From NCBI RefSeq assembly GCF_006386545.1, contig NZ_SWAR01000017.1, forward strand, positions 45,128 through 109,127: a stretch of 64,000 nucleotides of DNA, in the 5' to 3' direction. Every line of letters starts with the position of its first letter. Within the stretch, counting starts at the first letter, position 1. The notes beneath the pieces were generated by a model that saw only the letters and a list, made by a program, of their open reading frames with translations, ran no database searches and was not told the origin of the DNA. This document shows, piece after piece, positions 46,941 through 56,078 of the stretch. This DNA comes from Methylibium rhizosphaerae. Its GTDB lineage: Bacteria; Pseudomonadota; Gammaproteobacteria; Burkholderiales; Burkholderiaceae_C. Position numbers and translations under genes: made by a program.

Positions 46941-47783
46941 ATGAAAACCGTGCTGCTGACCCTGGCCACCGCCGCGGCGCTGGCCGTGCTGGGCGCTGCG
47001 CTCTTCGTGTGGAGCGGGGTCTACGACGTGTCGGCGGTGAGCCCGCACCTGCAGCCGGTGTATTCGACGATCGAGCGCACGATGCACCAGTCGGTGCGCC
47101 TGCGCGCGCGCGACATCGAGGCGCCTGCGGGGCTGGACACCGACGCGGCGCGGCTGCAGCGCGGCGCGGCATGCTTTCGAGACAAGTGCGAGCAGTGTCA
47201 CGGCGGCCCGGGCGTCGCCCCGCGCGAGATGGCACTTGCGATGCAGCCGCTGCCCGGGCCGCTCGCCGACGCTGCCCGCAAGTGGAAGGCCGGCGAGCTC
47301 TACTGGATCACCCGGCACGGCATCAAGATGAGCGGCATGCCGGCCTGGCAGCATCGCCTGCCCGATGAAGACCTGTGGGCGCTGGTGGCCTTCATGCGAA
47401 GGCTGCCGGACCTGTCGCCGCACGACTACCGCGAGCTCATGGCGGCACAGGAGGCGGCACAGGACCGCCGGCCCTGCACCGGCGGTGCTGCACGCATCGA
47501 CCCGCCGGATGCGGCGCGCGGGCGGGCCGCGCTCAACCAGAACGGCTGCAACGGCTGCCATGTGATCCCGGGCGTCACCGGCGCGCAGGTGCACGTGGGC
47601 CCGCCGCTGGCAGGCATGGGCCGCCGCGAACTCATTGCCGGCACGCTGCCCAACACGCCGGCGCAGATGGCGCACTGGATCCTCGCGCCGCATGCGGTCG
47701 ACCCCGAAACCGCCATGCCGGCCCTGTCGGTGAGCGAACGCGATGCGCACGACATCGCCGCCTACCTGGCCACGCTGAAGTAG
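46941..47783 (+). CDS. dihaem cytochrome c
   Basis: 280-residue protein with an N-terminal uncleaved anchor or signal (about 1-25) and two cytochrome c domains: C-E-Q-C-H near residue 85 and C-N-G-C-H near 206. Met ligand candidates are M-S-G-M-P near 133 and A-M-P-A-L near 258. It is divergent from the oxidase operon across 119 bases and leads into the dehydrogenase-like gene 57 bases later. Likely an electron carrier between that dehydrogenase and the oxidase. Confidence 0.87.
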   Translation: MKTVLLTLATAAALAVLGAALFVWSGVYDVSAVSPHLQPVYSTIERTMHQSVRLRARDIEAPAGLDTDAARLQRGAACFRDKCEQCHGGPGVAPREMALAMQPLPGPLADAARKWKAGELYWITRHGIKMSGMPAWQHRLPDEDLWALVAFMRRLPDLSPHDYRELMAAQEAAQDRRPCTGGAARIDPPDAARGRAALNQNGCNGCHVIPGVTGAQVHVGPPLAGMGRRELIAGTLPNTPAQMAHWILAPHAVDPETAMPALSVSERDAHDIAAYLATLK

Positions 47784-47840
47784 CGCGGGCATGTCGATTG
47801 CACTTCGCTGCAGTGCCCCCCTCGACAGAAAGGACGCACG

Positions 47841-49202
47841 ATGGACACACGACGCTCCCTGGCGCTGACCGCCGCCGTGCTGGCCACCGCAGGCTGCGGC
47901 GAATCGGCAAAGCTGCCCGACACGGCTGGCATCGGCCCCGAGCCGACGCTGCCGCAGCCGAACAAGACGCTCATCCCCACCGTGCATATCGCACCGGCCA
48001 AGGGCTGGCCTGCGGGGCAGAAGCCCGCGCCGGCCGCCGGCCTGGCGGTGGCGCCGTTCGCCACCGGCCTGCAGCACCCGCGCTGGCTGCATGTGCTGCC
48101 CAACGGCGACGTGCTGGTGGCCGAGTCCAATGCGCCGCCCAAGCCCGAGGGCAGCGACGGCGGCATCAAGCAGTGGGTCATGAAGAAGGTGATGGCCAAG
48201 GCCGGCGCCGGCGTGCCCAGCCCCAACCGCATCACGCTGCTGCGAGATGCCGACGGCGACGGGACGGCCGAGGTGAAGACCGCCTTCCTCGAAGGCCTGT
48301 CGTCGCCGTTCGGCATGGCCCTGGTGGGCAACGATCTGTACGTGGCGAATGCCGACGCGGTGGTGCGCTTTCCATACACGCCGGGTGCCACGCGCATCGA
48401 CGCCGCCGGCGCCAAGGTGGTGGACCTGCCGGCCGGGCTGAACCACCACTGGACCAAGAACCTCATCGCCAGTCGCGACGGCACGAAGCTCTACGCCACC
48501 GTGGGCAGCAACAGCAACGTCGGCGAGAACGGCATGGACATCGAGGAAGGCCGCGCCGCCATCTGGGAGGTGGATCCCAAGGCCGGCAGCAAGCGCCTGT
48601 TCGCCACCGGCCTGCGCAATCCCAACGGCCTCGCCTGGGAGCCTTCGACCGGCGTGCTGTGGACGGTGGTGAACGAGCGCGACGAGATCGGCAGCGACCT
48701 CGTGCCGGACTACCTCACCTCGGTGCGCGAAGGCGCCTTCTACGGCTGGCCCTACAGCTACTTCGGCCAGAACGTCGACGAGCGGGTGAAGCCGCCGCGA
48801 CCCGAACTCGTGGCCAAGGCGGTGAAACCGGACTACGCGCTCGGCTCCCACGTGGCCCCGCTGGGCCTTTCCACCTCCGAAGGCGCGGCCCTGCCGCCGC
48901 GCTTTGCCACCGGCATGTTCATCGGCGAGCACGGTTCGTGGAACCGCAAGCCGCGCAGCGGCTACAAGGTGGTGTTCGTGCCGTTCGAGAACGGCCGGCC
49001 CCGCGGCGTGCCGGAAGACGTGCTGACCGGCTTCGTGAGCGAAGGCGGCGATGCCTACGGCCGGCCGGTAGGCGTGGCGATCGACAAGCACGGCGGCCTG
49101 CTGGTGGCCGACGACGTCGGCAACACGGTGTGGCGCGTGACTTCCCCCAGCACGGCCGCGGCAACCGCCGCCCAGCCCGCGGCGTCGGCTGCGAGCCGGT
49201 AG
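47841..49202 (+). CDS. sorbosone/aldose dehydrogenase-like lipoprotein (beta-propeller)
   Basis: 453-residue exported protein. The signal ends L-A-T-A-G-C near residue 19, a lipobox. The body is a six-bladed beta-propeller of the sorbosone-dehydrogenase/soluble-glucose-dehydrogenase type: [10 protein letters not shown] near 92, [12 protein letters not shown] near 216, G-L-R-N-P-N-G near 257, Y-G-W-P-Y near 303, G-E-H-G-S-W-N near 357. Family enzymes oxidise sugars with PQQ as cofactor; PQQ use is inferred. The Ala/Ser-rich tail is low complexity. It follows the dihaem cytochrome gene, a plausible electron acceptor. Confidence 0.85.
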   Translation: MDTRRSLALTAAVLATAGCGESAKLPDTAGIGPEPTLPQPNKTLIPTVHIAPAKGWPAGQKPAPAAGLAVAPFATGLQHPRWLHVLPNGDVLVAESNAPPKPEGSDGGIKQWVMKKVMAKAGAGVPSPNRITLLRDADGDGTAEVKTAFLEGLSSPFGMALVGNDLYVANADAVVRFPYTPGATRIDAAGAKVVDLPAGLNHHWTKNLIASRDGTKLYATVGSNSNVGENGMDIEEGRAAIWEVDPKAGSKRLFATGLRNPNGLAWEPSTGVLWTVVNERDEIGSDLVPDYLTSVREGAFYGWPYSYFGQNVDERVKPPRPELVAKAVKPDYALGSHVAPLGLSTSEGAALPPRFATGMFIGEHGSWNRKPRSGYKVVFVPFENGRPRGVPEDVLTGFVSEGGDAYGRPVGVAIDKHGGLLVADDVGNTVWRVTSPSTAAATAAQPAASAASR

Positions 49203-49230
49203 CCCACGCGGCGCCGGCTATGCTCGCCGC

Positions 49231-49482
49231 ATGAACTTCATCGACTTCGAACTGCGGGGCGAGTACATCACCCTCGATGCCCTCCTCAAGGCCACCGGCC
49301 TGGCCGACAACGGCGGCGCTGCGAAGGCCATGGTGGCCGCCGGCAAGGTGCAGGTGAACGGCCAGCAGGAGCTGCGCAAGACCTGCAAGGTGCGTGCGAC
49401 CCAGGTGGTCAGCGTGGCCGGCACGCGCATCCGGGTGATCGCCGGCCGGGGCGAAGCCGGCGTGCCCGAGGCTGGAAACTGA
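49231..49482 (+). CDS. S4-domain RNA-binding protein (YbcJ-like)
   Basis: 83-residue protein composed of one S4 domain: I-T-L-D-x-L-L-K-x-x-G-L near residue 12, G-G-x-A-K-x-M-V-x-x-G-x-V-x-V-N-G near 29, then R-x-T-C-K-V. This matches the small YbcJ type that binds structured RNA. The gene is monocistronic or the end of the preceding unit (28-base gap). Confidence 0.85.
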   Translation: MNFIDFELRGEYITLDALLKATGLADNGGAAKAMVAAGKVQVNGQQELRKTCKVRATQVVSVAGTRIRVIAGRGEAGVPEAGN

Positions 49483-49548
49483 ACCGAACGGCCCCAGCTT
49501 CGTCCAACGGCCTCGGCCTTCCAGCCGACTGAACCACCGGAGACCCTC

Positions 49549-50445
49549 TTGTTGAGAACCTTCCTCCTTGCACTTTCACTGGCGCTGGCGGGTGCAACCC
49601 TAACGTTGACCCCCTTCGACGCCGATGCGCAGCGCCTGGGCCGCGGCAAGGCTGCCGGCATGCAGCGGCAGGTCACGCCGACCAAGCCGGCCGACAAGCC
49701 GGCGGATGCGCCGGCGCAACAGCAGGCCGGGCAGCAGAATGCCACCGCCCCGACCGCCGGCACGGCGCCCACGACCGCCGGCGCTGCAGCCAACGTCGGC
49801 AAGCGCTCATGGCTCGGCCCGGTGGCCGGCATTGCGGCGGGTCTGGGGCTCGCGGCCCTGTTCAGCCACCTCGGCCTGGGCGCCGCCGCGGCCAACTTCG
49901 TGACCATGCTGCTGCTCGCCGCCGTCGCCTTCGTGGTGGTGCGCTGGCTGCTGCGCCGGCTGGCGGGCAACGCGGCCGGCGGCTCGCGATTGCAGTACGC
50001 CGGTGCAGGCGCCGCCACGCCGCAGCCGTACCAGGCCCCGCCCGTTGCAGCGCCGCTGCAACGCGCGAGCGTGCCTGCCGGGTTCGACGCGCAGGAGTTC
50101 GAGCGCATCGCCAAGATGATCTTCATCCGCCTGCAGGCGGCCAACGACGCCGGCGAGGTCGAGGACCTGCGCAAGTTCACGACGCCGGAGCTGTTCGCCT
50201 CGCTGCGCCTGGACCTGCAGGAACGCGGCGGCAAGCCGCAGCAGACCGACGTGGTGCAGCTCGATGCGCAGCTCGTCGACACGGCGCAAGAAGGCGACCA
50301 GTGGGTCGCCAGCGTGCGCTTCTCGGGCCTCATCCGCGAGCAGGCCGATGCCGGTGCTGCCGCCTTCGACGAACTCTGGCATCTGGTGAAGCCGGTGAAC
50401 GGCAGCCGCGAGTGGGCGATCGCCGGCATCACGCCGGTGCAGTGA
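49549..50445 (+). CDS. Tim44-domain membrane protein
   Basis: 298-residue protein. The start is TTG at 49549 (GGAG seven bases upstream); no ATG lies before the signal-like region, so a non-ATG start is required. An N-terminal export/anchor stretch is followed by a Gln/Ala/Pro linker (about 35-75), a TM region (about 85-140) and a C-terminal Tim44-like domain (about 180-298, F-E-R-I-A-K-M-I-F-x-R-L-Q-A-A-N-D-A-G, then L-W-H-L). Tim44-like bacterial proteins are membrane-tethered; function unknown. Confidence 0.85.
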   Translation: MLRTFLLALSLALAGATLTLTPFDADAQRLGRGKAAGMQRQVTPTKPADKPADAPAQQQAGQQNATAPTAGTAPTTAGAAANVGKRSWLGPVAGIAAGLGLAALFSHLGLGAAAANFVTMLLLAAVAFVVVRWLLRRLAGNAAGGSRLQYAGAGAATPQPYQAPPVAAPLQRASVPAGFDAQEFERIAKMIFIRLQAANDAGEVEDLRKFTTPELFASLRLDLQERGGKPQQTDVVQLDAQLVDTAQEGDQWVASVRFSGLIREQADAGAAAFDELWHLVKPVNGSREWAIAGITPVQ

Positions 50446-50468
50446 CCGCCAAGGTTCAGCACCACACG

Positions 50469-50488
50469 ACGGCGGCTTCGGCCGCCGT
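50469..50488 (+). terminator. UUCG-tetraloop hairpin after Tim44-domain gene
   Basis: ACGGCGGC (50469-50476), loop TTCG, GCCGCCGT (50481-50488): perfect 8-bp stem with a stable UUCG loop, 24 bases after the stop. The downstream stretch is only mildly T-rich (TGCTGCTTGTGT), so it is a moderate terminator candidate. Confidence 0.45.
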
Positions 50489-50627
50489 TGCTGCTTGTGT
50501 CGATTGACTTCGTTGCCTGCCGGGCACACCATCGCGCGCACGCATGGCAACTGCGACGACTGACAGCGATAGCAGCAGCAACAGCAAACACCAACAGCAA
50601 GTCTCGACACAACAACTGGAGGACCTC

Positions 50628-50780
50628 ATGGCTCAGCGAGAACAGCACGGCAACAAGGAAGCGAAAAAACCGAAGCAGGACAAGAAAGGCGGCAAGCCGG
50701 TGGCGCCTCTCGGGGTGGGCGTCTCGTACACCATCACCACCGTGGTGCCCGAAAAGGGCAAGAAGAAGAACAAGGGCTGA
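50628..50780 (+). CDS. small basic hypothetical protein
   Basis: 50-residue lysine-rich protein: a Lys/Gln/Glu-rich N-half (K-E-A-K-K-P-K-Q-D-K-K-G-G-K), then P-L-G-V-G-V-S-Y-T-I-T-T-V-V-P and a Lys-rich end. The ATG 50628 has GGAGG seven bases upstream, which decides the start; an earlier ATG at 50544 has no such site. Function unknown; might bind nucleic acid because of its charge. Confidence 0.55.
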   Translation: MAQREQHGNKEAKKPKQDKKGGKPVAPLGVGVSYTITTVVPEKGKKKNKG

Positions 50781-50816
50781 AGCCGGCCGCCACCGCGAGC
50801 CGATGACCAGCGCACG

Positions 50817-51284
50817 ATGAGCACCCAGGACGAAACCCGCTGGAAACACGACGGCGTGCGCGTCGTGCCGGGCGACCAGCTCGACCCCAACACCGCGCAG
50901 ACGCCCGGCATGGACCGCAAGGCCGCCATCACCTTTGCGCGGGTCGGTGCGCAGAAGCTGTGGGCCGGCACCGTGCACATCCATCCGAATGCCAAGACCG
51001 GCGCACACCACCATGGGCCGCTCGAAAGCGTGATCTACGTGGTGAAGGGTCGTGCGCGCATGCGCTGGGGTGAACAGCTCCAGTTCACCGCCGAGGCCGG
51101 TCCGGGCGACTTCATCTATGTGCCGCCCTTCGTGCCCCACCAGGAGATCAACGCCAGCCCGAATGAGGCGCTGGAGTGCGTGCTGGTGCGCAGCGACGGC
51201 CAGGCGGTGGCGGTGAACCTCGACATCGAGCCGGTCGAGAAGCCGGAAACGGTGTTGTGGGTGGACCCGATCCACCGGCCGTGA
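50817..51284 (+). CDS. cupin-domain protein
   Basis: 155-residue single-domain cupin: motif 1 G-A-H-H-H-G-P-L-E-S near residue 62 gives three possible His ligands and Glu; motif 2 P-G-D-F-I-Y-V-P-P-F-V-P-H near 99 gives a further His. Likely a small metal-dependent enzyme or sugar-binding protein; specificity unknown. It follows the basic small protein by 36 bases. Confidence 0.85.
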   Translation: MSTQDETRWKHDGVRVVPGDQLDPNTAQTPGMDRKAAITFARVGAQKLWAGTVHIHPNAKTGAHHHGPLESVIYVVKGRARMRWGEQLQFTAEAGPGDFIYVPPFVPHQEINASPNEALECVLVRSDGQAVAVNLDIEPVEKPETVLWVDPIHRP

Positions 51285-51395
51285 TCGATAGCGCAAGCCC
51301 GCCCGATCTTTACCTCCCGGAAACGTAGCCGCGTCAACAACGGCATTTGCCCGGCCGTTGGCAAACCACGGCCATCAAGGCCCGAGGAGATGACG

Positions 51396-51587
51396 ATGCG
51401 ACGTTTCGTGAACCGCCGCAGCCTGGCGGTGGCCGGCCTGCTGATCACCACCCAGTTGCTCACCGCCTGCGTGGTAGTGCCGGCCCCCTACTACCGGCCC
51501 CGCGGCGCGGTGATCGTGCAGCCGGGCTATGGCGGTCCCTACCATCACCACCACTACCGTGGCGACGGCTACTACTACCGTCGTTGA
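51396..51587 (+). CDS. small lipoprotein, His/Tyr-rich
   Basis: 63-residue protein: a basic start (M-R-R-F-V-N-R-R), hydrophobic helix, then L-L-T-A-C as lipobox near residue 25. The mature part has P-Y-Y-R-P-R and a terminal Gly/Tyr/His-rich stretch (H-H-H-H-Y-R). AGGAG sits 6 bases before ATG 51396, favouring it over an ATG two codons upstream. Related in composition to the PXPV protein near 4.7 kb. Role unknown, perhaps envelope. Confidence 0.65.
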   Translation: MRRFVNRRSLAVAGLLITTQLLTACVVVPAPYYRPRGAVIVQPGYGGPYHHHHYRGDGYYYRR

Positions 51588-51647
51588 ACCGGCCCTCGGC
51601 GCAGGCGGCGAAGGCAGAATGACCGGCGCATTCCGCCGCCTGCCGCC

Positions 51648-52124
51648 ATGACCTTTCGCCCCGTCGACCTGCCTGCCGAAACACCCGGCCGCCTCTGGCT
51701 CGCCTCGATGCCCGGGCGCTTCGAGAGCTGGGCGGAGTTCGTGGCCGAGGCGCGGGCCGCCAGGCTCTCGCTGGTGCTGTGCCTCACGCCGATGGAAGAA
51801 GTGGCCAGCGGCGCGCCGGCCTATCACCGTGCCATCACACGGGGGCAGCTGCCGTTCGCCTGGCACAACCTGCCGATGCGCAACTACGGGCTGCCGCTCA
51901 ACCAGGGCGGCTTCCGCGCCGGCATCGAGCGGGCGGGGGCAGCCCTCATCGCGGGTGACTCGGTGCTGCTGCACTGCGCGGCCGGCATGGGCCGCACCGG
52001 CACCGCCGGGGCCTGCGTGCTCAAGCACCTGGGCCTGCCAACCGACGAGGCCCTGCAGCGCATCCGCGACGCGGGCTCGAACCCTGAGAACGCACTGCAG
52101 TCGGGGCTGGTGAACTGGTTCTGA
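51648..52124 (+). CDS. dual-specificity/tyrosine phosphatase-like protein
   Basis: 158-residue protein with the PTP signature H-C-A-A-G-M-G-R-T-G: nucleophile Cys110, Arg116. A preceding hydrophobic strand and a loop candidate for the general acid Asp are less clear. Likely hydrolyses phosphate from protein or small substrates. No neighbouring kinase. Confidence 0.85.
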   Translation: MTFRPVDLPAETPGRLWLASMPGRFESWAEFVAEARAARLSLVLCLTPMEEVASGAPAYHRAITRGQLPFAWHNLPMRNYGLPLNQGGFRAGIERAGAALIAGDSVLLHCAAGMGRTGTAGACVLKHLGLPTDEALQRIRDAGSNPENALQSGLVNWF

Positions 52125-52205
52125 GGCGGCGCAGGCTCGCGCGCGCGGAACCTTTGCGCACCGAGGCGGTCCTGCAACTCACCTCCGCCAACCGAAAGTC
52201 TCGCC

Positions 52206-52862
52206 ATGCCTCTGCCGGCCCTTCCTGCGAGCAACACGCGCCGCGGCGCCCTGCAGCACGGCCTCGCCGCAACCGCCCTGGTCGCCTTGCCCGCGCTCTG
52301 GTTCGGGCCACGCGCCGGGCAGCCGGCCGAGCGGCGCCTCACGCCGTCCCAGACCGAAGGCCCCTACTACCCTGTGCGGCTGCCTGACGACCATGACGCA
52401 GACCTGTTGCGCAGCGGAGCGCGCCGCTACCAGCACGGCCAGCCGACCTGGCTCGAAGGCCAGGTGACCGACCCGGCGGGGCAGCCGCTGCGTGGTGCTG
52501 CGGTCGAGATCTGGCAATGCGACCACAACGGCCGCTACCACCATCCCGGCGACGGCAACCAGGCCGACCCGGACTTCCAGGGCTTCGGCCGCGTGTCGGT
52601 CGATGCACAGGGCCGCTATCGATTTCGCACGCTCCGTCCGGTCACCTACGGTGGGCGTGCGCCGCACATCCACCTGAAGGTGAAGCTGGGCTCGCGCGAA
52701 CTTCTCACCACCCAGGTGTACGTACAGGGCGAGCCGCGCAACGAGCGCGACATGCTGTGGCGCTCGATCCGCAACGAGGCCGACCGGGCAGCGCTCACCG
52801 TGCCTTTCGAGCCGGTGAGCGACGGCCTGCTGGCGCGGTTCCCGATCGTGGTGGCGGCTTGA
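52206..52862 (+). CDS. intradiol ring-cleavage dioxygenase-like protein, possibly Tat-exported
   Basis: 218-residue protein of the protocatechuate 3,4-dioxygenase/catechol dioxygenase fold. Non-haem iron ligands are in place: Tyr111 (N-G-R-Y-H-H), Tyr138 (G-R-Y-R-F-R-T), His154 and His156 (P-H-I-H-L-K). An N-terminal T-R-R-G with a hydrophobic helix (about 11-34) looks like a twin-arginine signal, so the enzyme may act outside the cytoplasm. The length fits single-chain, minimal intradiol dioxygenases. No aromatic-degradation genes are nearby. Confidence 0.82.
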   Translation: MPLPALPASNTRRGALQHGLAATALVALPALWFGPRAGQPAERRLTPSQTEGPYYPVRLPDDHDADLLRSGARRYQHGQPTWLEGQVTDPAGQPLRGAAVEIWQCDHNGRYHHPGDGNQADPDFQGFGRVSVDAQGRYRFRTLRPVTYGGRAPHIHLKVKLGSRELLTTQVYVQGEPRNERDMLWRSIRNEADRAALTVPFEPVSDGLLARFPIVVAA

Positions 52863-53085
52863 CGAAGGCCGCGCCGCCGTCAAATGTAAGCACTCGCGAC
52901 CTAGGGAGTGGCGCAACCGCCCCGTGCGGGTAATCTGCGCGGCCTTGCGCGCAGTCGACGCGCAAGACCCGCCGTACCTGCCGCCGCACCGCGACTCGCG
53001 CCGCGGCCCAATGAGAGCCCAAGCGCCGCACATGCGGCAAGCCTGTGCGCAGGTGCTTGCACCCGCCACTCCAGGAGAGGAACCC

Positions 53086-53829
53086 ATGCAGCTCAACGAA
53101 GGCATCCCTGCCGTCGCCCCCACGATGGCCGACCAGGCCCGCTACTGGGACGAGTGGAATGCGGCAGCGCGCGAGGACCGCGCGCTCAATGCCGCCTCGC
53201 TGCGTCAGGCACAGGCGGTCGAAGACCTGGTGGCCCAGCTGGGCCGCAAGGACCTTTCCATCATCGACGTGGGCTGCGGCACCGGCTGGCTTTGCGAGCG
53301 GCTGTCGCGCCACGGCACCGTCACCGGCACCGACATGGTCGAGACCGTGCTTGACCGCGCGCGCCGGCGTCTGCCGCAGGTGCGCTTCATCTGCGGCAAC
53401 ATCTTCGACCTCGACCTCCCCACCGGCAGCTTCGACGTCGTGGTGTCGCTCGAGGTGCTGTCGCATGTCGACGACCAGCCGTCCTTCATGTCACGCCTGG
53501 CCAGCCTGCTGAAGCCGGGCGGCCGCCTGGTGCTGGCCACGCAGAACCGCCCCATCTACGAACGCTGGCGCTCGGTCGCGGCGGCGCATCCGGCACAGGT
53601 GCGCCGCTGGGTCAATGCGAAGGAGCTGCGCGCGCTGATGGCGCCGCACTTCCGCGACGTCGGGCTGGCCTCGCTGTGCCCGGTGGGCGACGGCGGCTTC
53701 CTGCGCATCGTCAACTCGCCCAAGCTCAACGATGCGCTGGGCCTGGTGATCCCCAAGGCGACCCTCGAGCGCCTGAAGGAACGCATGATGCTCGGCAACA
53801 CGCTGCTCACCTGGGGCACCCGGCGGTAG
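53086..53829 (+). CDS. class I SAM-dependent methyltransferase
   Basis: 247-residue enzyme: SAM motif I I-D-V-G-C-G-T-G-W-L near residue 62, acidic loop G-T-D-M-V near 82, then L-P-T-G-S-F-D-V-V-V-S near 112 and a L-L-K-P-G-G motif near 143. Acceptor unknown. GGAGAGG upstream fixes ATG 53086; sequence upstream is open but has no protein character. Confidence 0.85.
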   Translation: MQLNEGIPAVAPTMADQARYWDEWNAAAREDRALNAASLRQAQAVEDLVAQLGRKDLSIIDVGCGTGWLCERLSRHGTVTGTDMVETVLDRARRRLPQVRFICGNIFDLDLPTGSFDVVVSLEVLSHVDDQPSFMSRLASLLKPGGRLVLATQNRPIYERWRSVAAAHPAQVRRWVNAKELRALMAPHFRDVGLASLCPVGDGGFLRIVNSPKLNDALGLVIPKATLERLKERMMLGNTLLTWGTRR

Positions 53830-53873
53830 TTTCGGCCCGCCTCGGCCGACAGCCCGGGTGCGATCATCCGCCG

Positions 53874-54506
53874 ATGACCGCACCCGAGATCGTCTTCGCC
53901 GACGACACGCTGATCGTTGCCGACAAGCCCGCCGGGCTGCTGGCCGTGCCCGGCCGCGGCGCCGACAAGCAGGACTGCCTTTCCGCCCGTGTGCAGGCGC
54001 TGCACGCCGATGCACTGATCGTCCACCGCCTCGACATGGCCACCTCCGGGCTGCTGGTGCTGGCCCGCGGCGCGCAGGCACAGCGCAGCCTGAGCATCGC
54101 CTTCGCACGGCGACTGGTGCACAAGCGCTACACCGCAGTGGTGGCCGGCTCGGTGCAGAGCCCCGAGGGCCGGATCGAGCTGCCGCTGATCTGCGACTGG
54201 CCGAACCGGCCGCGCCAGAAGGTGCACCACAGCCTCGGCAAGCCCTCGCTCACGCTCTACCGCGTGCTGCAGCACGACCGCACACACGGCACCACGCGCG
54301 TGGAGCTCGAGCCGGTGACCGGCCGCTCGCACCAGCTGCGCGTTCACCTGGCCGAGCTGGGCCACGCCATCCTCGGCGACGCGCTCTACGCCAGCCCCGA
54401 GGTGCACGCCATGGCGCCGCGCCTGCTGCTGCACGCCTCGCTGCTGCAACTGCCGCATCCGCGGACCGGCGAGCCGATGACCTTCGAAAGCCCGGCACCC
54501 TTCTGA
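53874..54506 (+). CDS. RluA-family pseudouridine synthase
   Basis: 210-residue enzyme converting uridine to pseudouridine in RNA. Catalytic motif H-R-L-D-M-A-T-S-G with Asp near residue 56; K-P-A-G near 19; Y-x-A-V-V-A-G near 85; and the C-terminal G-R-S-H-Q-L-R-V-H-L near 153. No S4 domain. Short members of this kind modify tRNA or 23S rRNA (RluA-like); the exact site is unknown. Confidence 0.9.
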   Translation: MTAPEIVFADDTLIVADKPAGLLAVPGRGADKQDCLSARVQALHADALIVHRLDMATSGLLVLARGAQAQRSLSIAFARRLVHKRYTAVVAGSVQSPEGRIELPLICDWPNRPRQKVHHSLGKPSLTLYRVLQHDRTHGTTRVELEPVTGRSHQLRVHLAELGHAILGDALYASPEVHAMAPRLLLHASLLQLPHPRTGEPMTFESPAPF

Positions 54507-54564
54507 CGAAACGGACCCGCCGCCCTGCCTACACTGCCGCCTTGCTTTCGCCTGCCGTCAACCC

Positions 54565-55194
54565 ATGCGCGCTCCCGTCGAACTGCCCAAGTCCTATCGC
54601 CTGCTCAACCACGGTCCGACCGTACTGGTGAGCGCCGCCCATGGCGGACGGCGCAACGTCATGGCCGCCGCCTGGAACATGGCGCTGGATTTCAACCCGC
54701 CCAAGGTGGCGGTGGTGATCGACAAGGCGACCTACACCCGCGAGCTGGTCGAGGCCTCGGCAAGCTTTGCGATCAACGTGCCCTGCCGCGCGCTCGCCGC
54801 TGCCACGCTCGCGGTGGGCCAGCATTCGGCGCGCGAGCTGATCTCGCTGCGAGAAGGCGCCGGCACCGACAAGTTCGCGCACTACGGCCTGGCCACGTTT
54901 GCGCCGAGCACCATTGAAGCGCCGCTGCTCGAGGGCTGCGTGGCCTGGCTCGAATGCCGGCTGATCCCCGAGCCGCACAACCAGCGGCGCTACGACCTCT
55001 TCATCGGTGAAGTGGTGGCTGCCCAGGCCGACACGCGCGTGTTCTCGAACGGCCATTGGCAGTACGGCCCGGGCACCGACCCGTCGCTGCACACCCTGCA
55101 CTACGTGGCCGGCGGCCATTTCTTCGCCATCGGCGAAGCATTCGAGACCTCGGCCCTCGAACCGGTGGACAGGCCTCGCCCGGAGAACACATGA
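54565..55194 (+). CDS. flavin-reductase-family protein
   Basis: 209-residue protein of the flavin-reductase-like FMN-binding split-barrel type: P-T-V-L-V-S-A near residue 18, N-V-M-A-A-A-W near 31, S-F-A-I-N-V-P near 67, a typical E-C-R-L near 130. Binds FMN and could reduce flavin or an active-site disulfide. The stop overlaps the following SDR start by 4 bases. Confidence 0.85.
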   Translation: MRAPVELPKSYRLLNHGPTVLVSAAHGGRRNVMAAAWNMALDFNPPKVAVVIDKATYTRELVEASASFAINVPCRALAAATLAVGQHSARELISLREGAGTDKFAHYGLATFAPSTIEAPLLEGCVAWLECRLIPEPHNQRRYDLFIGEVVAAQADTRVFSNGHWQYGPGTDPSLHTLHYVAGGHFFAIGEAFETSALEPVDRPRPENT

Positions 55195-55949
55195 ACCGGC
55201 AGCTCTACATCGTCACCGGCGCGTCGCGCGGCATGGGCCAGGCCATCGCTTCACAGCTGATTTCGGCGCGGCACATGCTGCTGTGCTTGTCGCGCCGCAC
55301 CAGCGACGCGCTGGCGCAGGCCGCGCAGGCAGCCCAGGCGGCCTGCGAGCAATGGGAACAGGACCTGGCCCAGCCGCTCGAAGCGGCGGCGCGGCTCGAA
55401 GCCTGGCTGCAGGCGCAGCCGGCGAATGCCTTTTCCGGCGCGAGCCTCATCAACAACGCAGGCGTGGTGCCGCCGCCCGGCGCGCTGGCCGAGGCGAACG
55501 CCGGCGACCTGTCGAACGCGCTGCGCGTCGGCCTCGAAGCGCCGCTGCTGCTCACGTCGGCCTTCCTGCGCGCCACGTCGTCCTGGGCCGGGCCCCGGCG
55601 CGTGCTCAACATCTCTTCGGGCCTGGGCCGGCGCGCCATGGCCGGCAGCGCCGCCTACTGCGCCGCCAAGGCCGGCATGGACCACTACTCTCGAGCGGCG
55701 GCGCTCGAGGAGGCGCAGCGCCCCAACGGCGCGCGCATCGTGTCGCTGGCACCCGGCGTCATCGACACCGACATGCAGGTCCTGCTGCGCAGTGCCGATG
55801 CGACCCGCTTCCCCGAACGCGAACGTTTCGTGCAGCTGCAGGCCCAGGGCCAGCTGAGCAGCCCGGCGCAGGCTGCGGCCAAGGTGCTGGCCTACCTGGC
55901 CCGCGCCGACTTCGGCAGCAACCCGGTGGCCGACGTGCGCGAGGCCTGA
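55191..55949 (+). CDS. short-chain dehydrogenase/reductase (sepiapterin-reductase-like)
   Basis: 252-residue Rossmann-fold oxidoreductase: NAD(P) motif T-G-A-S-R-G-M-G near residue 10, N-N-A-G near 82, S-S catalytic Ser near 139, Y-C-A-A-K near 156. Contains Asp-Ala cofactor region R-R-T, suggesting NADPH. Similar to sepiapterin reductase/benzil reductase types. Coupled to the flavin-reductase-like gene by an ATGA overlap. Confidence 0.88.
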   Translation: MNRQLYIVTGASRGMGQAIASQLISARHMLLCLSRRTSDALAQAAQAAQAACEQWEQDLAQPLEAAARLEAWLQAQPANAFSGASLINNAGVVPPPGALAEANAGDLSNALRVGLEAPLLLTSAFLRATSSWAGPRRVLNISSGLGRRAMAGSAAYCAAKAGMDHYSRAAALEEAQRPNGARIVSLAPGVIDTDMQVLLRSADATRFPERERFVQLQAQGQLSSPAQAAAKVLAYLARADFGSNPVADVREA

Positions 55950-56078
55950 CGGACCCGTCCGACAGCCGGGGCCGACAAGCCCCGCCACCCTGGGCCGATA
56001 CAGCGCGGCAGGCCCGGCGTCTACCGTTGTGTTGAGCCACGAATGTCTCTGGCTCGAACCATTCGACGGAGAGACTTC

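Noticed and set aside
52924..53085. Upstream extension of the methyltransferase gene
   Set aside because: The frame is open but lacks similarity, and a strong GGAGAGG site precedes ATG 53086.
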